In this document: positions 13,704 to 24,043 of the stretch, piece by piece
How the letters are laid out: every line of letters begins with the position of its first letter
Position numbering within the stretch: the stretch's first letter is position 1
Origin: Jejuia sp. UBA6058
GTDB taxonomy: Bacteria; Bacteroidota; Bacteroidia; Flavobacteriales; Flavobacteriaceae
DNA: 64,000 bases
NCBI GenBank assembly: GCA_002428965.1
Contig: DIYI01000012.1
Coordinates: 62,001 to 126,000 of the forward strand
Direction of reading: 5' to 3'
The notes under the pieces: model-generated
What the model was told of the DNA's origin: nothing
The model's database searches: none
Seen by the model: only the letters and a program-made list of their open reading frames with translations
Translations under genes and position numbers: made by a program

Positions 13704-16316
13704 TTAGGCTTGCTTTTTCTTTACTAACATGCGCTTAATCTCATTGAGCTTCATCAGCGCCTCAACAGGTGTCAGCGTATCAATATCGGTATGCAAAATT
13801 TCATCTTTGATATTTTCTAATAACGGATCGTCTAAATTAAAGAAACTCAATTGCATATCATCATGTAAAGTCTTAACCTTATCTGTAAGTTCTTCACTAG
13901 AATGAGATTTTTCTAACTTCTCCAGAATTTTATTGGCTCTACGCAATACCTGTTGCGGCATTCCAGCCATTTTAGCTACGTGAATTCCAAAACTATGTGC
14001 GCTACCACCCTCTACTAATTTTCTTAAAAACAGCACATTGTCCTTTAACTCTTTTACAGAAACATTGAAATTTTTAATCCTTTTAAAAGTTTCACACATT
14101 TCATTAAGTTCATGGTAATGTGTTGCAAACAATGTTTTTGGTTTAGCAGGGTGCTCATGAAGGTATTCACTAATGGCCCAAGCTATAGAAATCCCATCAT
14201 ACGTACTGGTACCCCTGCCAATTTCATCTAACAACACTAAACTTCTATCTGAAATATTATTCAAAATAGAGGCAGTTTCATTCATCTCTACCATAAAAGT
14301 AGATTCACCCATAGAAATGTTATCACTGGCACCTACACGGGTAAATATTTTATCTACCAACCCAATTTTTGCTTCTTTAGCAGGTACAAAACTTCCTATT
14401 TGAGCTAATAACACTATTAAAGCCGTTTGCCTTAAGATTGCTGATTTACCAGACATATTAGGGCCTGTAATCATAATAATTTGTTGAGAGGTTCTATCTA
14501 AGAATACGTTGTTGGCAATGTAAGCTTCTCCTATTGGCAACTGTTTTTCTATAACGGGATGACGACCATCTGTAATATCTAAATCGAAAGAATCATCAAT
14601 TTTAGGGTACACATACTTATTGTCTTTTGCTAATTGGGCAAACCCGCACAAACAATCTAATTGCCCTACCAAATACGCATTTTGCTGTACTGATTTTATG
14701 TATTGATTCATCCACATGACCAACTCCGAAAACAATTGTTGTTCAATGGCCAAAATGCGCTCTTCGGCTCCCAGAATTTTTGCTTCGTATTCTTTGAGTT
14801 CTTCCGTAATATAACGTTCAGCACTTACTAACGTTTGTTTTCTAATCCATTCCTCAGGAACTTTATCCTTGTGCGTATTTCTTACTTCAATGTAATACCC
14901 AAAAACATTATTAGAAGCTATTTTAAGAGAAGTAATTCCAGTACGTTCACTTTCGCGCTCTAGCATATTATCTAGATAATCTTTACCAGATTTTGACAAA
15001 TTTCTAAGTTCGTCCAATTCTGAAGAAAAGCCAGTTGCAATGCTATTGCCTTTTAAAATATTTACTGGCGCTTCTTCATTAAGAGTTTCCTTTATTTTTT
15101 CTCTAAGTACCTCACAACTTTGTAAATTATCACCAATAATTCTTAATGATTCATTTGCAGCATTTGATGCCAGACTTTTAATTGGAACAATAGCCTCTAA
15201 AGAATTTTTAAGTTGAATCACCTCTCGCGGATTCACTTTTCCAGTGGCCGTTTTCGAAATGAGTCGTTCTAAATCCCCAATATGTTTGATATGATTTTGA
15301 ATCTGCTGAAGCACATCTTCGTTATTGGTTAAAAAATCAACAACTTCATGACGCTGTCTAATTTTTTTAACATTTTTGAGAGGTAGCGCCAACCAACGTT
15401 TCAATAGCCTTCCGCCCATTGGCGAAATGGTTTTATCAATTACCTTTAATAAGGTTACCGCATTATTGTTGCTGGAATTGTACAATTCCAAATTTCGAAT
15501 GGTAAACTTATCCATCCACACATAATCGTCTTCAGCAATTCGAGCAATGGAAGTTATGTGTTGTAATTTGTGATGTTGCGTTTCTCCTAAATAATGTAAA
15601 ATAGAACCAGATGCAATTATGCCCTCATACAAATCTTCAACACCAAACCCCTTAAGCGTTTTGGTATTAAAATGTTTAATTAGGGTTTCATAAGCGTAAT
15701 CGGTTTGGTATACCCAATCTTCTAAAAAAAACGTATGGAAATCGTCCCCAAAAGTTTCATTAAAAAGTGTTCGCTTTTGCTTTGAAACGAGAACTTCACT
15801 TGGACTAAAATTTTGAAGCAACTTATCAACATATTCTGCATTCCCCTGAGACGTTAAAAACTCTCCTGTAGAAATATCCAAGAATGAAACACCAATATAT
15901 TTTTTATCAAAGTATACCGAACATAAAAAATTATTTGATTTAGAAACCAGAACCTCATCATTTAAAGCTACGCCTGGAGTAACTAATTCTGTAACACCTC
16001 GTTTTACGATTTTTTTGGTTTGTTTTGGGTCTTCTAATTGATCGCAAATGGCAACGCGCTCTCCTGCTTTTACCAATTTTGGCAAATACGTATTTAAAGA
16101 ATGGTGTGGAAAACCAGCCAATTCAGTTTCACTTGTACTACCCGCACCACGTTTGGTTAAAATAATACCCAAAATACCCGCTGCCCTAACCGCATCTTCA
16201 CCAAAAGTTTCATAAAAATCCCCTACACGGAATAACAATAAAGCATCTGGATACTTTGCCTTAATGGCGTTGTACTGTTTCATTAAGGGGGTTTCTTTTT
16301 TGGCTTTTTTAGTCAA
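13704..16316 (-). CDS. mutS: DNA mismatch repair protein MutS
   Basis: 870 residues, the usual MutS length. The mismatch-reading motif GDFYETF is at about 32-38. The connector, lever and clamp regions follow, and the C-terminal ATPase carries the Walker A GPNMSGKSA, the Walker B region LVLLDEIGRGTST, and ATHYHELNEM. It recognises mismatches and small loops and recruits MutL. The gene starts at TTG (16316). Homologues in the family also have a short Lys-rich stretch before the TPLMKQYN block, so I prefer this over the internal ATG at 16283. It stands alone, with the tRNA operon downstream. Confidence 0.97.
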   Translation of the reverse strand: MTKKAKKETPLMKQYNAIKAKYPDALLLFRVGDFYETFGEDAVRAAGILGIILTKRGAGSTSETELAGFPHHSLNTYLPKLVKAGERVAICDQLEDPKQTKKIVKRGVTELVTPGVALNDEVLVSKSNNFLCSVYFDKKYIGVSFLDISTGEFLTSQGNAEYVDKLLQNFSPSEVLVSKQKRTLFNETFGDDFHTFFLEDWVYQTDYAYETLIKHFNTKTLKGFGVEDLYEGIIASGSILHYLGETQHHKLQHITSIARIAEDDYVWMDKFTIRNLELYNSSNNNAVTLLKVIDKTISPMGGRLLKRWLALPLKNVKKIRQRHEVVDFLTNNEDVLQQIQNHIKHIGDLERLISKTATGKVNPREVIQLKNSLEAIVPIKSLASNAANESLRIIGDNLQSCEVLREKIKETLNEEAPVNILKGNSIATGFSSELDELRNLSKSGKDYLDNMLERESERTGITSLKIASNNVFGYYIEVRNTHKDKVPEEWIRKQTLVSAERYITEELKEYEAKILGAEERILAIEQQLFSELVMWMNQYIKSVQQNAYLVGQLDCLCGFAQLAKDNKYVYPKIDDSFDLDITDGRHPVIEKQLPIGEAYIANNVFLDRTSQQIIMITGPNMSGKSAILRQTALIVLLAQIGSFVPAKEAKIGLVDKIFTRVGASDNISMGESTFMVEMNETASILNNISDRSLVLLDEIGRGTSTYDGISIAWAISEYLHEHPAKPKTLFATHYHELNEMCETFKRIKNFNVSVKELKDNVLFLRKLVEGGSAHSFGIHVAKMAGMPQQVLRRANKILEKLEKSHSSEELTDKVKTLHDDMQLSFFNLDDPLLENIKDEILHTDIDTLTPVEALMKLNEIKRMLVKKKQA

Positions 16317-16453
16317 GAGAACAGTGGTTTTACCTTCTAGGTTTCAACAAAATTGTAGCATGCAATGTACTACTAATTTAATCTTCTTTAAACTTTACAA
16401 CCCACAAGTTATCTACAAATTCTCTGAGATTTTAACAAAAACACCATAAAATA

Positions 16454-16475
16454 AAAGCCCTTAAACAAGGGCTTT
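16454..16475 (-). terminator. Terminator after the first LruC gene
   Basis: AAAGCCCTT (16454-16462) and AAGGGCTTT (16467-16475) form a perfect 9-bp stem with a 4-base loop, 27 bases after the stop of the minus-strand gene. On that strand a T-rich stretch follows. Confidence 0.7.
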
Positions 16476-16502
16476 AGATTAAAAAAGAATTATATAAATT
16501 GT

Positions 16503-18500
16503 TTAGTTACTTACTAAATTAAGATTAATGTGACCAGGGAGATTTTGATACCAATCTACATAACTCGCGCCTCCAGAAGTAGCCCAAGTTCCGAAAAAAT
16601 TATAGGCATCTATAATATTTACCTGTTCTTCTGGCACTTTAAAATCAGTAGCAACGTTTATAGCCCAAGGCAAACCAGATTGCGTAAGATAATCTCCATC
16701 TTCATCTCTATTATACCCTTGTATTTCAATAATATTTTCTCCCAACGACGTTGGCGCTTTTAAAGGTAAGTGCACTTCCTTAGATCTTATTTTATTGATA
16801 ATCATAAAAGGATTAAATCCAAAATCCTCTATACTACTTAAGCTCAAAGGCTGAGAAAAAGAAATAACAATAGTTATCGATTTGTTTAACATGGAAGCCG
16901 CATCATCAAAGGCAACTATTACGGTGTTATCTTGATTAAGCTCAGTACCGTTTGATGCAAGATTAACATAATTATGTTTTAAATCTAAACCTGTAACATT
17001 AGAAATTTGTAAAGGGGAGATATTTTCAAATTCTATTCCAAACCCATTAGTCAAGCTAGCTCCATTAGACTTCACCTCATACATAAATCTGAGTTCTACA
17101 GCCTTATTTTCAGAATTCAAAATGGTTTGGAAGCGATATTTTAGTGCCAAATCATTAAAATCATAATCACCCGTAGAAGGCCATAAATCTTCAAATGCTA
17201 AGGTACCCCAACTATTCTCACTTGGAGTAAACAATTGAAAAGCCGCAGTCACATTATTTGGAAATACATCGTCAACATCTGCCACCCCATCTCCATCGGT
17301 ATCTAGAACTTCCTCAATATCATTTGACATACTTGCCAAATCATTTATGGCACGATTAAATTCAGTCCCATTATTGGCGTTGACACCAAATTCATATTGC
17401 CAAACTCCAGTTTCAACATTCATTGATATCAAATCTGAATTGTTAGATTTGTTGGCCAACCAAAGTTTACCACTAGAATCAAAGGTCATTGACGTGGGGT
17501 CAAAAGGTAAATTTTCATCGCTTATTCTAGTGCTTTGATATTCGTTATTCGTATCCAAATCCAATCTATATACTCCAGAGAATGAACATAGAAATAACCT
17601 ATCATCACTAGCAAAAACAATGTCTCCACCACCTTTTTTATGCAAGCCATTTACGTCCCAAGTATCTAGAAAATTACCATTTAACGGATCTATAGTGTGT
17701 AATTTGTTGTTTTTTGAGAAGTATAATAAACCATTGTTAGGATTAAAATCTAATCTAGGACCACTCACACCTATATTACCAATAGTTTCCCAAGTATTGT
17801 TTTCAATAGAATATTTCATTAAAGGATTAGGATTACTCCGCCCAATTGAATACAATACTTTGTTCTCTTTGTCTATAGCACAGGTATAGCTCCCCATCGG
17901 CATATTTGCAAGTAAAGTATACCCTCCCGTTACCGGGTCAATTTGAAACAATTCGCCACTACCATTTACTGCATATAAAAGATCATCATTGGCATTAGAT
18001 TTTGTCCTACTGCTTTTTGAAAGTTGCGCATCATTAAGATTTACTTGATTATTTTCTATAGATACAATTCTAGAGGTATATTTTAGATTTTGTCGTCTAC
18101 GTATATAAAGCTGAGATGCGCTATTGGGCAACGTAATACTTTGTCGTAAAATACCGTTATTAGTAATACCCGAAAAAACTAACTGATTAAGTGTTTCTGT
18201 TCTGTAAACTGATTCGGTCTGAATCTCACCTTCTTCATCTTCAAAAGTCTCGATACCTATTAGTTTTTCTTCTTCTGAATAAACAAAAACGTCATATTTG
18301 ACCTTATCTGACTTATCGGTGATTGTAACCTGAACTTCTTTATAAGTTTCAAAGTCAAAACCACTAGGAACATTTAAATTTTCAATTCCTTCTTCATTGG
18401 ATTCCTGTTTGTAATTTTCAATTTCACTGGTAACATCACACGAGATAGAAAATAGCAACACTACAGAAATACCAATTAATTTGGGGCTAATTAATTTCAT
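16503..18500 (-). CDS. LruC-domain lipoprotein (copy 1)
   Basis: 665 residues from the ATG at 18500. The longer frame up to 18545 adds residues before a clear lipoprotein signal, MKLISPKLIGISVVLLFSIS followed by the lipobox Cys. The N-terminal third is beta-rich. The middle (about 165-380) reads as a beta-propeller-like region (GSGELFQIDP, YSIGRSNPNPLMKYS, then KLHTIDPLNG). A calcium-binding DTDGDGVADVDD stretch leads into the C-terminal LruC/DUF4842 domain (LAFEDLWPSTGDYDFNDL, then VHLPLKAPTSLG). The family is surface-exposed in Bacteroidota and of unknown function. The next gene is a close paralogue in tandem, and a third copy lies at 34.5 kb. Confidence 0.9.
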   Translation of the reverse strand: MKLISPKLIGISVVLLFSISCDVTSEIENYKQESNEEGIENLNVPSGFDFETYKEVQVTITDKSDKVKYDVFVYSEEEKLIGIETFEDEEGEIQTESVYRTETLNQLVFSGITNNGILRQSITLPNSASQLYIRRRQNLKYTSRIVSIENNQVNLNDAQLSKSSRTKSNANDDLLYAVNGSGELFQIDPVTGGYTLLANMPMGSYTCAIDKENKVLYSIGRSNPNPLMKYSIENNTWETIGNIGVSGPRLDFNPNNGLLYFSKNNKLHTIDPLNGNFLDTWDVNGLHKKGGGDIVFASDDRLFLCSFSGVYRLDLDTNNEYQSTRISDENLPFDPTSMTFDSSGKLWLANKSNNSDLISMNVETGVWQYEFGVNANNGTEFNRAINDLASMSNDIEEVLDTDGDGVADVDDVFPNNVTAAFQLFTPSENSWGTLAFEDLWPSTGDYDFNDLALKYRFQTILNSENKAVELRFMYEVKSNGASLTNGFGIEFENISPLQISNVTGLDLKHNYVNLASNGTELNQDNTVIVAFDDAASMLNKSITIVISFSQPLSLSSIEDFGFNPFMIINKIRSKEVHLPLKAPTSLGENIIEIQGYNRDEDGDYLTQSGLPWAINVATDFKVPEEQVNIIDAYNFFGTWATSGGASYVDWYQNLPGHINLNLVSN

Positions 18501-18723
18501 TCTTAAGAGATTTTGTGCAAATAAACGTTGAAATATGCGTTTCATCGATAAATTTGTTATAATTTTCTTTCATAGAAAATTGAATTTTTCGACAAACGGT
18601 AAGAATTATTAAATTTTGTAAGACTTTTATTCTTCAAAAAAAGCAATCGCGAGGTCAGTTATTTTATCTAATTAAATCAGAGAAAATTAATAAATGATTT
18701 GGCAATCTTTTTTACCACAAAAA

Positions 18724-18747
18724 AAGCCCACAATAAAATGTGGGCTT
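18724..18747 (-). terminator. Terminator after the second LruC gene
   Basis: AAGCCCACA (18724-18732) and TGTGGGCTT (18739-18747) form a perfect 9-bp stem. On the minus strand a run of five T follows. Confidence 0.8.
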
Positions 18748-18783
18748 CTTCTTCAATTATTTAAATCTAAAACTATGAATATA

Positions 18784-20814
18784 TTAATTATCTATCTTAT
18801 CCAAATTCCTAAATCCAGGATCATCTTTGTACCAATCTGAATATTGCGCTCCTCCAGAAGAAGCCCATTGACCAAAGAAATTATAGGCCTCATTAACACT
18901 TACCCTTTCCTTTGGTACTTTAAAATCATGCACTACATTAATAGCCCAAGGTAATCCAGTGGTTGTTAAATAGTCTCCATCTGGATCTCTATGCACACCA
19001 TCACCAACCAATTCAACAATGTTATTACCTAAGGATGTAGGACTCTTCATTGGCAAGTGTACCTCTTTTTCTCTATTTGAATTAATTATAATGAAGGGAT
19101 TGAACGGTGCCACTCCTAATACACTTGTAGCAATTGGTTGTGTAAACTTAATTGACACTGTAGTTTCGTTACCCAACATTGTTCTTGCATCATCAAATAA
19201 AATTACTACGGCATTATCTTGATTGCTTTCGAGTCCATTAGCATCAACATTAATAAATCCTTCATTTAATACTGTTCCAGTAACACTTTCTACTTGCGAT
19301 GGAAGTAAATTTTCTAGTTCGATTCCAAAGGCATTCTTAAATCCTGCTCCATTGGCCTTAACTGTATAAATAAAGTCTAGCTGAACAGCTAAGTTCTGTG
19401 CATTCAAAATTGCTACGCATCTGTAATTTAGAGCTACATCATTAAAATCATAATCTCCAGTTGATGGCCACAAATCTTCAAAGGCCAGAGTTCCCCAACC
19501 ATATTTACTTGGTGTAAATGTTTCAAAAGCTTTTTCTGCATCTTCTGGAAATTCATCTTCTAAATCTATGATCCCATCATTATCAGTATCTGTCATATCT
19601 ACAACGTCAGGATAAACCCTGTATGTCGTTAAATCATTAATTGTTCTATCAAAACTCGTATTATTATTGGCGCCAACACCCCAATTTATTTGCCATCCTC
19701 CTGTATTTGTTTCCATTACAATTAAATCTGAATTGCTTCCATTACTTGCAAGCCATAACTCCTGATTTGAGTCGATAGTCATGGAGGTAGGGTTGAATGG
19801 TAAGTTTTCCGCACTAATTCTTGATGCTTGATATACACCATTGCCGTCAAGTTCCATGCTATACAATCCTGAAAAAGAACATAAATAAAACGTTCCATCT
19901 TCAGCAAAAGCTAAATCACCACCACCTTTATTGTGTAGGCCTTCAATATCCCACGTATCTACGGTTGTTCCAGTAATTGGATTTATGGTGTAGAGCTTAT
20001 CTCCTGTTGAAAAATATAATAAATTATCATTTGTATTATAATCTAATCTTGGTCCTCCCGTACCATAATTAGCAACTGTTTCCCAGGTGTTATTTTCTAT
20101 TGAGTATTTCATTAATGGATGTGGATTACTCCTACCAATAGAATACAACACCTTATTTTCTTGGTCTATAGCACAGGTGTAGCTACCCATTGGCATATCC
20201 GAAAGATATACATAGTCGCCATTTAAAGGGTCTACTTGAAATAACTCTCCAGATCCGTTTACACAGTATAAATAGTCAATAACTCCGGTAGTATTCGCCT
20301 TAGCAGATGAAGATTTGCCGGTTAAAGAAGCACCATTAAAATTAACTTCATTACCAATTACATCTTGTACGGATGCATCATATTGATAACCTTCCTTTCT
20401 TCTTATATACAATTTATCAAAATGATTAGGCAAGCTTATGGTTTGACTCAATTTACCGTTTAATGAAACCCCTGTAAATAATAAGTTATTCAAAAGATCA
20501 GTCTTATAAATTGAATCGGTAACAGTTTCTCCACTTTCATTTTCATAGGTTTCCATTCCAGCAAAATACTTTTCACCAGTATATGCAAACACATCATACT
20601 TTATATAGTCTTTGGTGTCCAGAATATTAACAGTTACTTCTTTGTGTGTACTAAAGTCAAAACCTTCAGGAATATTAAGATCGCCTATTTCTTGATCTTC
20701 TACAGCTACCTCATAGTCTTGTATCTCCTCGGTCACATCACAACCAGTGAAAACTAATAGTAAAACTAACGCTACGGAGCCTAATGTAAATTTTGTTAAT
20801 TTACCCTGTATCAT
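18784..20814 (-). CDS. LruC-domain lipoprotein (copy 2)
   Basis: 676 residues and collinear with copy 1. A signal with a lipobox (VFTGC, Cys25) is followed by GFDFSTHKEVTVNI, the propeller-like block (GSGELFQVDP, YSIGRSNPHPLMKYS, KLYTINPITG), the DTDNDGIIDLEDEFP calcium loop and the LruC/DUF4842 end (LAFEDLWPSTGDYDFNDV, VHLPMKSPTSLG). The two copies share whole stretches nearly unchanged, which points to tandem duplication. Each has its own terminator, so they may be expressed separately. Function unknown; surface location is likely from the lipobox. Confidence 0.9.
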   Translation of the reverse strand: MIQGKLTKFTLGSVALVLLLVFTGCDVTEEIQDYEVAVEDQEIGDLNIPEGFDFSTHKEVTVNILDTKDYIKYDVFAYTGEKYFAGMETYENESGETVTDSIYKTDLLNNLLFTGVSLNGKLSQTISLPNHFDKLYIRRKEGYQYDASVQDVIGNEVNFNGASLTGKSSSAKANTTGVIDYLYCVNGSGELFQVDPLNGDYVYLSDMPMGSYTCAIDQENKVLYSIGRSNPHPLMKYSIENNTWETVANYGTGGPRLDYNTNDNLLYFSTGDKLYTINPITGTTVDTWDIEGLHNKGGGDLAFAEDGTFYLCSFSGLYSMELDGNGVYQASRISAENLPFNPTSMTIDSNQELWLASNGSNSDLIVMETNTGGWQINWGVGANNNTSFDRTINDLTTYRVYPDVVDMTDTDNDGIIDLEDEFPEDAEKAFETFTPSKYGWGTLAFEDLWPSTGDYDFNDVALNYRCVAILNAQNLAVQLDFIYTVKANGAGFKNAFGIELENLLPSQVESVTGTVLNEGFINVDANGLESNQDNAVVILFDDARTMLGNETTVSIKFTQPIATSVLGVAPFNPFIIINSNREKEVHLPMKSPTSLGNNIVELVGDGVHRDPDGDYLTTTGLPWAINVVHDFKVPKERVSVNEAYNFFGQWASSGGAQYSDWYKDDPGFRNLDKIDN

Positions 20815-20982
20815 AATTTATAACATTTATAATGGTAATACTCTTACAAATTAATCGATTTTTACATAAAATTTCTGACGAAAGCAATTCAGCTCATTAA
20901 AAAGTATAGATGAATGGTTGTTTTATATCGTTGAGCAAATAGTGGAATTCTCAAAATCTGGCTAACTATCTAACCAAAACCC

Positions 20983-20990
20983 TATATTTG
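20983..20990 (+). promoter_or_regulatory. -7 element TATATTTG of the SpoU-type methyltransferase gene
   Basis: This is an exact match to the Bacteroidota TAnnTTTG element, 10 bases before the ATG at 21001. The mRNA leader would be extremely short. Confidence 0.5.
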
Positions 20991-21000
20991 CGGTTGGATC

Positions 21001-21531
21001 ATGAAGAAATTAAAAAATAGCGAACTAGACAGATTAAGTATTTCTGACTTCAAAAAAGCAAGAAAAACACCCATCATTATTATTTTAGATAATATTAGAA
21101 GTCTAAATAACATAGGCTCTGTATTTAGAACTAGCGATGCTTTTTTAATTGAAAAGATCTATCTCTGCGGCATTACTGCAAAACCACCCCATAAAGACAT
21201 ACATAAGACTGCACTAGGAAGTACTGAAACTGTAGACTGGGAATACACTGAAAGTACTTTACACTTGGTTGAAAAACTTAAAGCAGATAAGATTATAACT
21301 TGTGCCATTGAACAGGCAGAAAAAGCAACAATGCTCAATGATTTTGACATAAATACTGATACCAAATACGCCTTTATTTTTGGAAACGAAGTAAAAGGCG
21401 TATCTCAAGATGTAGTCTCAGCTTGTGATAGAGTTATCGAAATTCCTCAATTTGGAACTAAACACTCACTTAACATTTCTGTAAGCTGTGGTGTCGTAAT
21501 TTGGGATGTATTCTCTAAAATGAATTCATAA
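21001..21531 (+). CDS. SpoU/TrmH-family RNA 2'-O-methyltransferase
   Basis: 176 residues, a minimal SPOUT enzyme. The three SpoU motifs are present: LDNIRSLNNIGSVFRTSDAF at about 29-48, then FIFGNEVKGVS (about 124-134), and IPQFGTKHSLNISVSCGVVI near the C-terminus, which form the trefoil-knot SAM site. The enzyme methylates a ribose 2'-OH in tRNA or rRNA, but the exact target cannot be read from sequence. There is no extra N-terminal RNA-binding domain. It ends one base before a convergent sulfatase gene. Confidence 0.9.
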   Translation: MKKLKNSELDRLSISDFKKARKTPIIIILDNIRSLNNIGSVFRTSDAFLIEKIYLCGITAKPPHKDIHKTALGSTETVDWEYTESTLHLVEKLKADKIITCAIEQAEKATMLNDFDINTDTKYAFIFGNEVKGVSQDVVSACDRVIEIPQFGTKHSLNISVSCGVVIWDVFSKMNS

Positions 21532-23175
21532 TTACTTATCCCAATACTCCTCTACAACCTCTGCAATCTGAGGATATTTAGAATCGTCTTCCTTAACCTC
21601 AGTTCTAAGATTTTTTAATCTGACTTTAAGGTCTGCTACAATATCGGCATAGTTTTCATCACCGTATCTGTTATCCATTTCTTTTGGATCATTTCTTAAA
21701 TCGTAAAACTCCCAAGCTGGTGGTGTTTCAAAATCCGACATAGATTCTGGATTATGAGCCCATTCTTGTGCTTCGGTATTGCGCTCAGTATTATAATCTC
21801 TTCCGTAGAAGAAAATTAATTTATAGTCTTTTGTACGGATACCAAAATGCCCAGGATTATTATGTTTGTGCGCCATATGCATCCAATAGCGGTAGTAGGT
21901 TTCTTGCTTCCAACCTTCTGGTTCTGCCCCAGTTTCAATAATATCCTTAAAACTACTTCCTTGCATATATTCAGGAGTATCACCACCAGCCATACCAATT
22001 ATTGTTGGTGCAAAATCGGTATTATTTATAATAGCATCAACTTTACTTCCAGCTTTAATTGTTTTTGGGTAACGCACTAAAAAGGGCATGCGCATAGACT
22101 CCTCATACATCCAGCGTTTATCAATATAATCATGCTCTCCTAGCATAAACCCTTGATCGCCTGTATAAATAATAATGGTGTTATTCATCAAGCCTTCAGC
22201 CTCCAAATAATCGAAAAGTCGTTTTACATTGTCATCCACTCCTTTTACGCATCTTAAATAGCGTTTTAAATATTCTTGATAGGCCAATCTTTTATATTCT
22301 GGATCTGGAATTGACGGGTCGATTTCCATATGCATTCCCATATTTCGAATAACATTTCTATGCCCAATTGAAGAACCGATAGTATCTAACAAACTATTAT
22401 TGTAACCACGAGTGCCCACAGAACCATTGTTTTTGTTGTCCCATAAACTTTCTGGTTCAGGTATATTGGAGTCTTCCAGATAGTCCTTATAACGAGGTGC
22501 GAACTCGAAAAAGTCGTGTGGTGCTTTATAGTGTTGCATTAAGAAAAATGGCTTATTCTTATCCCTTTTGTTTTTTAACCAATCTAAAGCAATATCGGTA
22601 ATCACATCTGTAGAATGGCCATCGTATTTTGTAGCGTTTACGGTACGCACTAAATCTTCTTCAAATCGAAATTCTGTTGGCTCACCGCCCTCGCGGGAAT
22701 ACAGAGTAGGATTAAAATAATCTCCTTGACCTGGTAACACATTGTAATAATCAAAAGCCTCTGGTGCATGTTTTAAATGCCACTTTCCAATCATTGCAGT
22801 TTGATAGCCCAATACCCCCATTTCCCTCGGCAAATGCTGGTCTTCTTTTGACAGTCTTCCACTTAAATCTACCACACCATTTACTTGTCCATACTGTCCC
22901 GTTAAAATACTGGCCCGCGATGGCGTACAAATTGAATTTGTGCAAAATACATTTTCTAGCATTACACCTTCTTTTGCAATACGATCTATGGTGGGCGTAG
23001 GATTTAAACTTGCTAATCTACTTCCATAGGCTCCAATACCTTGTGTGGTATGGTCATCAGACATGATGTAGATAATGTTTGGCTGTGTAGGCGTTACAGC
23101 TTCTGTTTCTTTAGATTTACAGGAGAGTGACATTAATGCACAAAAAGCGAAAGAAAAAATGGAATAAAACTTCAT
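21532..23175 (-). CDS. Sulfatase, lipoprotein form
   Basis: 547 residues of the formylglycine-dependent sulfatase family S1. A lipoprotein signal ends at LMSLSC (Cys19). The core begins NIIYIMSDDHTTQ (Asp40/Asp41), and the active-site Cys83 lies in CTPSRASILTGQYG, the site of formylglycine formation. KWHLKH and TGDQGFMLGEHDY follow with metal and substrate residues. It should release sulfate from a carbohydrate at the cell surface or in the periplasm. The T9SS sulfatase at 49.7 kb is a close relative. Subfamily and substrate cannot be settled here. Confidence 0.92.
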   Translation of the reverse strand: MKFYSIFSFAFCALMSLSCKSKETEAVTPTQPNIIYIMSDDHTTQGIGAYGSRLASLNPTPTIDRIAKEGVMLENVFCTNSICTPSRASILTGQYGQVNGVVDLSGRLSKEDQHLPREMGVLGYQTAMIGKWHLKHAPEAFDYYNVLPGQGDYFNPTLYSREGGEPTEFRFEEDLVRTVNATKYDGHSTDVITDIALDWLKNKRDKNKPFFLMQHYKAPHDFFEFAPRYKDYLEDSNIPEPESLWDNKNNGSVGTRGYNNSLLDTIGSSIGHRNVIRNMGMHMEIDPSIPDPEYKRLAYQEYLKRYLRCVKGVDDNVKRLFDYLEAEGLMNNTIIIYTGDQGFMLGEHDYIDKRWMYEESMRMPFLVRYPKTIKAGSKVDAIINNTDFAPTIIGMAGGDTPEYMQGSSFKDIIETGAEPEGWKQETYYRYWMHMAHKHNNPGHFGIRTKDYKLIFFYGRDYNTERNTEAQEWAHNPESMSDFETPPAWEFYDLRNDPKEMDNRYGDENYADIVADLKVRLKNLRTEVKEDDSKYPQIAEVVEEYWDK

Positions 23176-23273
23176 AATAATAGTTTAGTTGTAGAGATTA
23201 AATATATCAATTAAACTTGGTTTGATAAGCATTACACTATAAATTAGTTCATGTCTTTCCTAAAAAAGAACAA

Positions 23274-23933
23274 ATGATAAAAAAAGAGAAAACACCATGG
23301 CCTACAAAAGCAGTTATGAATCAAATTTATGAACGAAAACTGTGGGGTGGAAAAGAATACGACTTTTATTCTGGTAGTGGTTCGCACGACCCTAACATCA
23401 TAAAACCATATTTGAATATAGTGACTGAATTTTTGAGATCTTTTGATAAACCATTAACAGTTTTGGATTTAGGGTGTGGCGATTTTAATGTTGGCAAACA
23501 ATTGGTTTCATTTTCTAAAAAATATATTGCTATAGACATTGTTGAAGGACTTATTGAACGCAACAAAGAAATCTTTAAAGCTGAAAACTTAGAGTTTCAT
23601 TGTTTGGATATTTCTAAGGATAACTTGCCCTCTGCAGATTGTGTGATACTTAGACAAGTTCTGCAACATTTGTCGAATACCGAAATAGAACGTATCCTTG
23701 AAAAATTGTTAAACTACAACTATATCTTGCTTACTGAACATATTCCATCTGGTGAGTTTATTGCAAATAAGGATATCATTGCAAGCCAAGGTAATAGAGT
23801 AAAACATGGTAGTGGTGTAGATATTTTGAAAGCTCCATTTCATTTTAATATCATAAAGGAACGAGTACTAGATGAATTTGTTTTAGATAAAAATAAAGGC
23901 ATAATTAAAACTTCGTGTTTTGAGACATCTTAG
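23274..23933 (+). CDS. SAM-dependent methyltransferase, unknown substrate
   Basis: 219 residues of class I methyltransferase type. Motif I is VLDLGCGDFNVG (about 62-73), followed by YIAIDIVEGLIERN, with LEFHCLDISKDNLP and CVILRQVLQHL as the later nucleotide-fold motifs. The N-terminal 40 residues (WGGKEYDFYSGSGSHDP) recur in related enzymes of unknown role. It is a single-gene unit between the sulfatase and the DUF4437 gene, so context gives no substrate. Confidence 0.8.
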   Translation: MIKKEKTPWPTKAVMNQIYERKLWGGKEYDFYSGSGSHDPNIIKPYLNIVTEFLRSFDKPLTVLDLGCGDFNVGKQLVSFSKKYIAIDIVEGLIERNKEIFKAENLEFHCLDISKDNLPSADCVILRQVLQHLSNTEIERILEKLLNYNYILLTEHIPSGEFIANKDIIASQGNRVKHGSGVDILKAPFHFNIIKERVLDEFVLDKNKGIIKTSCFETS

Positions 23934-23996
23934 TTATTCATTATAATTTTATCAGGTTTATGACTAATAAAAAATGCGTTTTGAAATAGTAGTTTA

Positions 23997-24004
23997 TATT
24001 TTTG
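23997..24004 (+). promoter_or_regulatory. Candidate -7 element TATTTTTG of the DUF4437 gene
   Basis: Matches TAnnTTTG, 39 bases before the ATG at 24044. Confidence 0.4.
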
Positions 24005-24043
24005 TACTACTGGAACTCAGCATCTCTATAAAATTTTTAAGTA

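Noticed and set aside
13434..13727. 97-codon plus-strand frame across the tRNA genes
   Set aside because: It is a reading of the reverse strand of tRNA-Leu and tRNA-Gly; the Gly-Leu-Glu-Pro-like peptides are typical false products of tRNA DNA.
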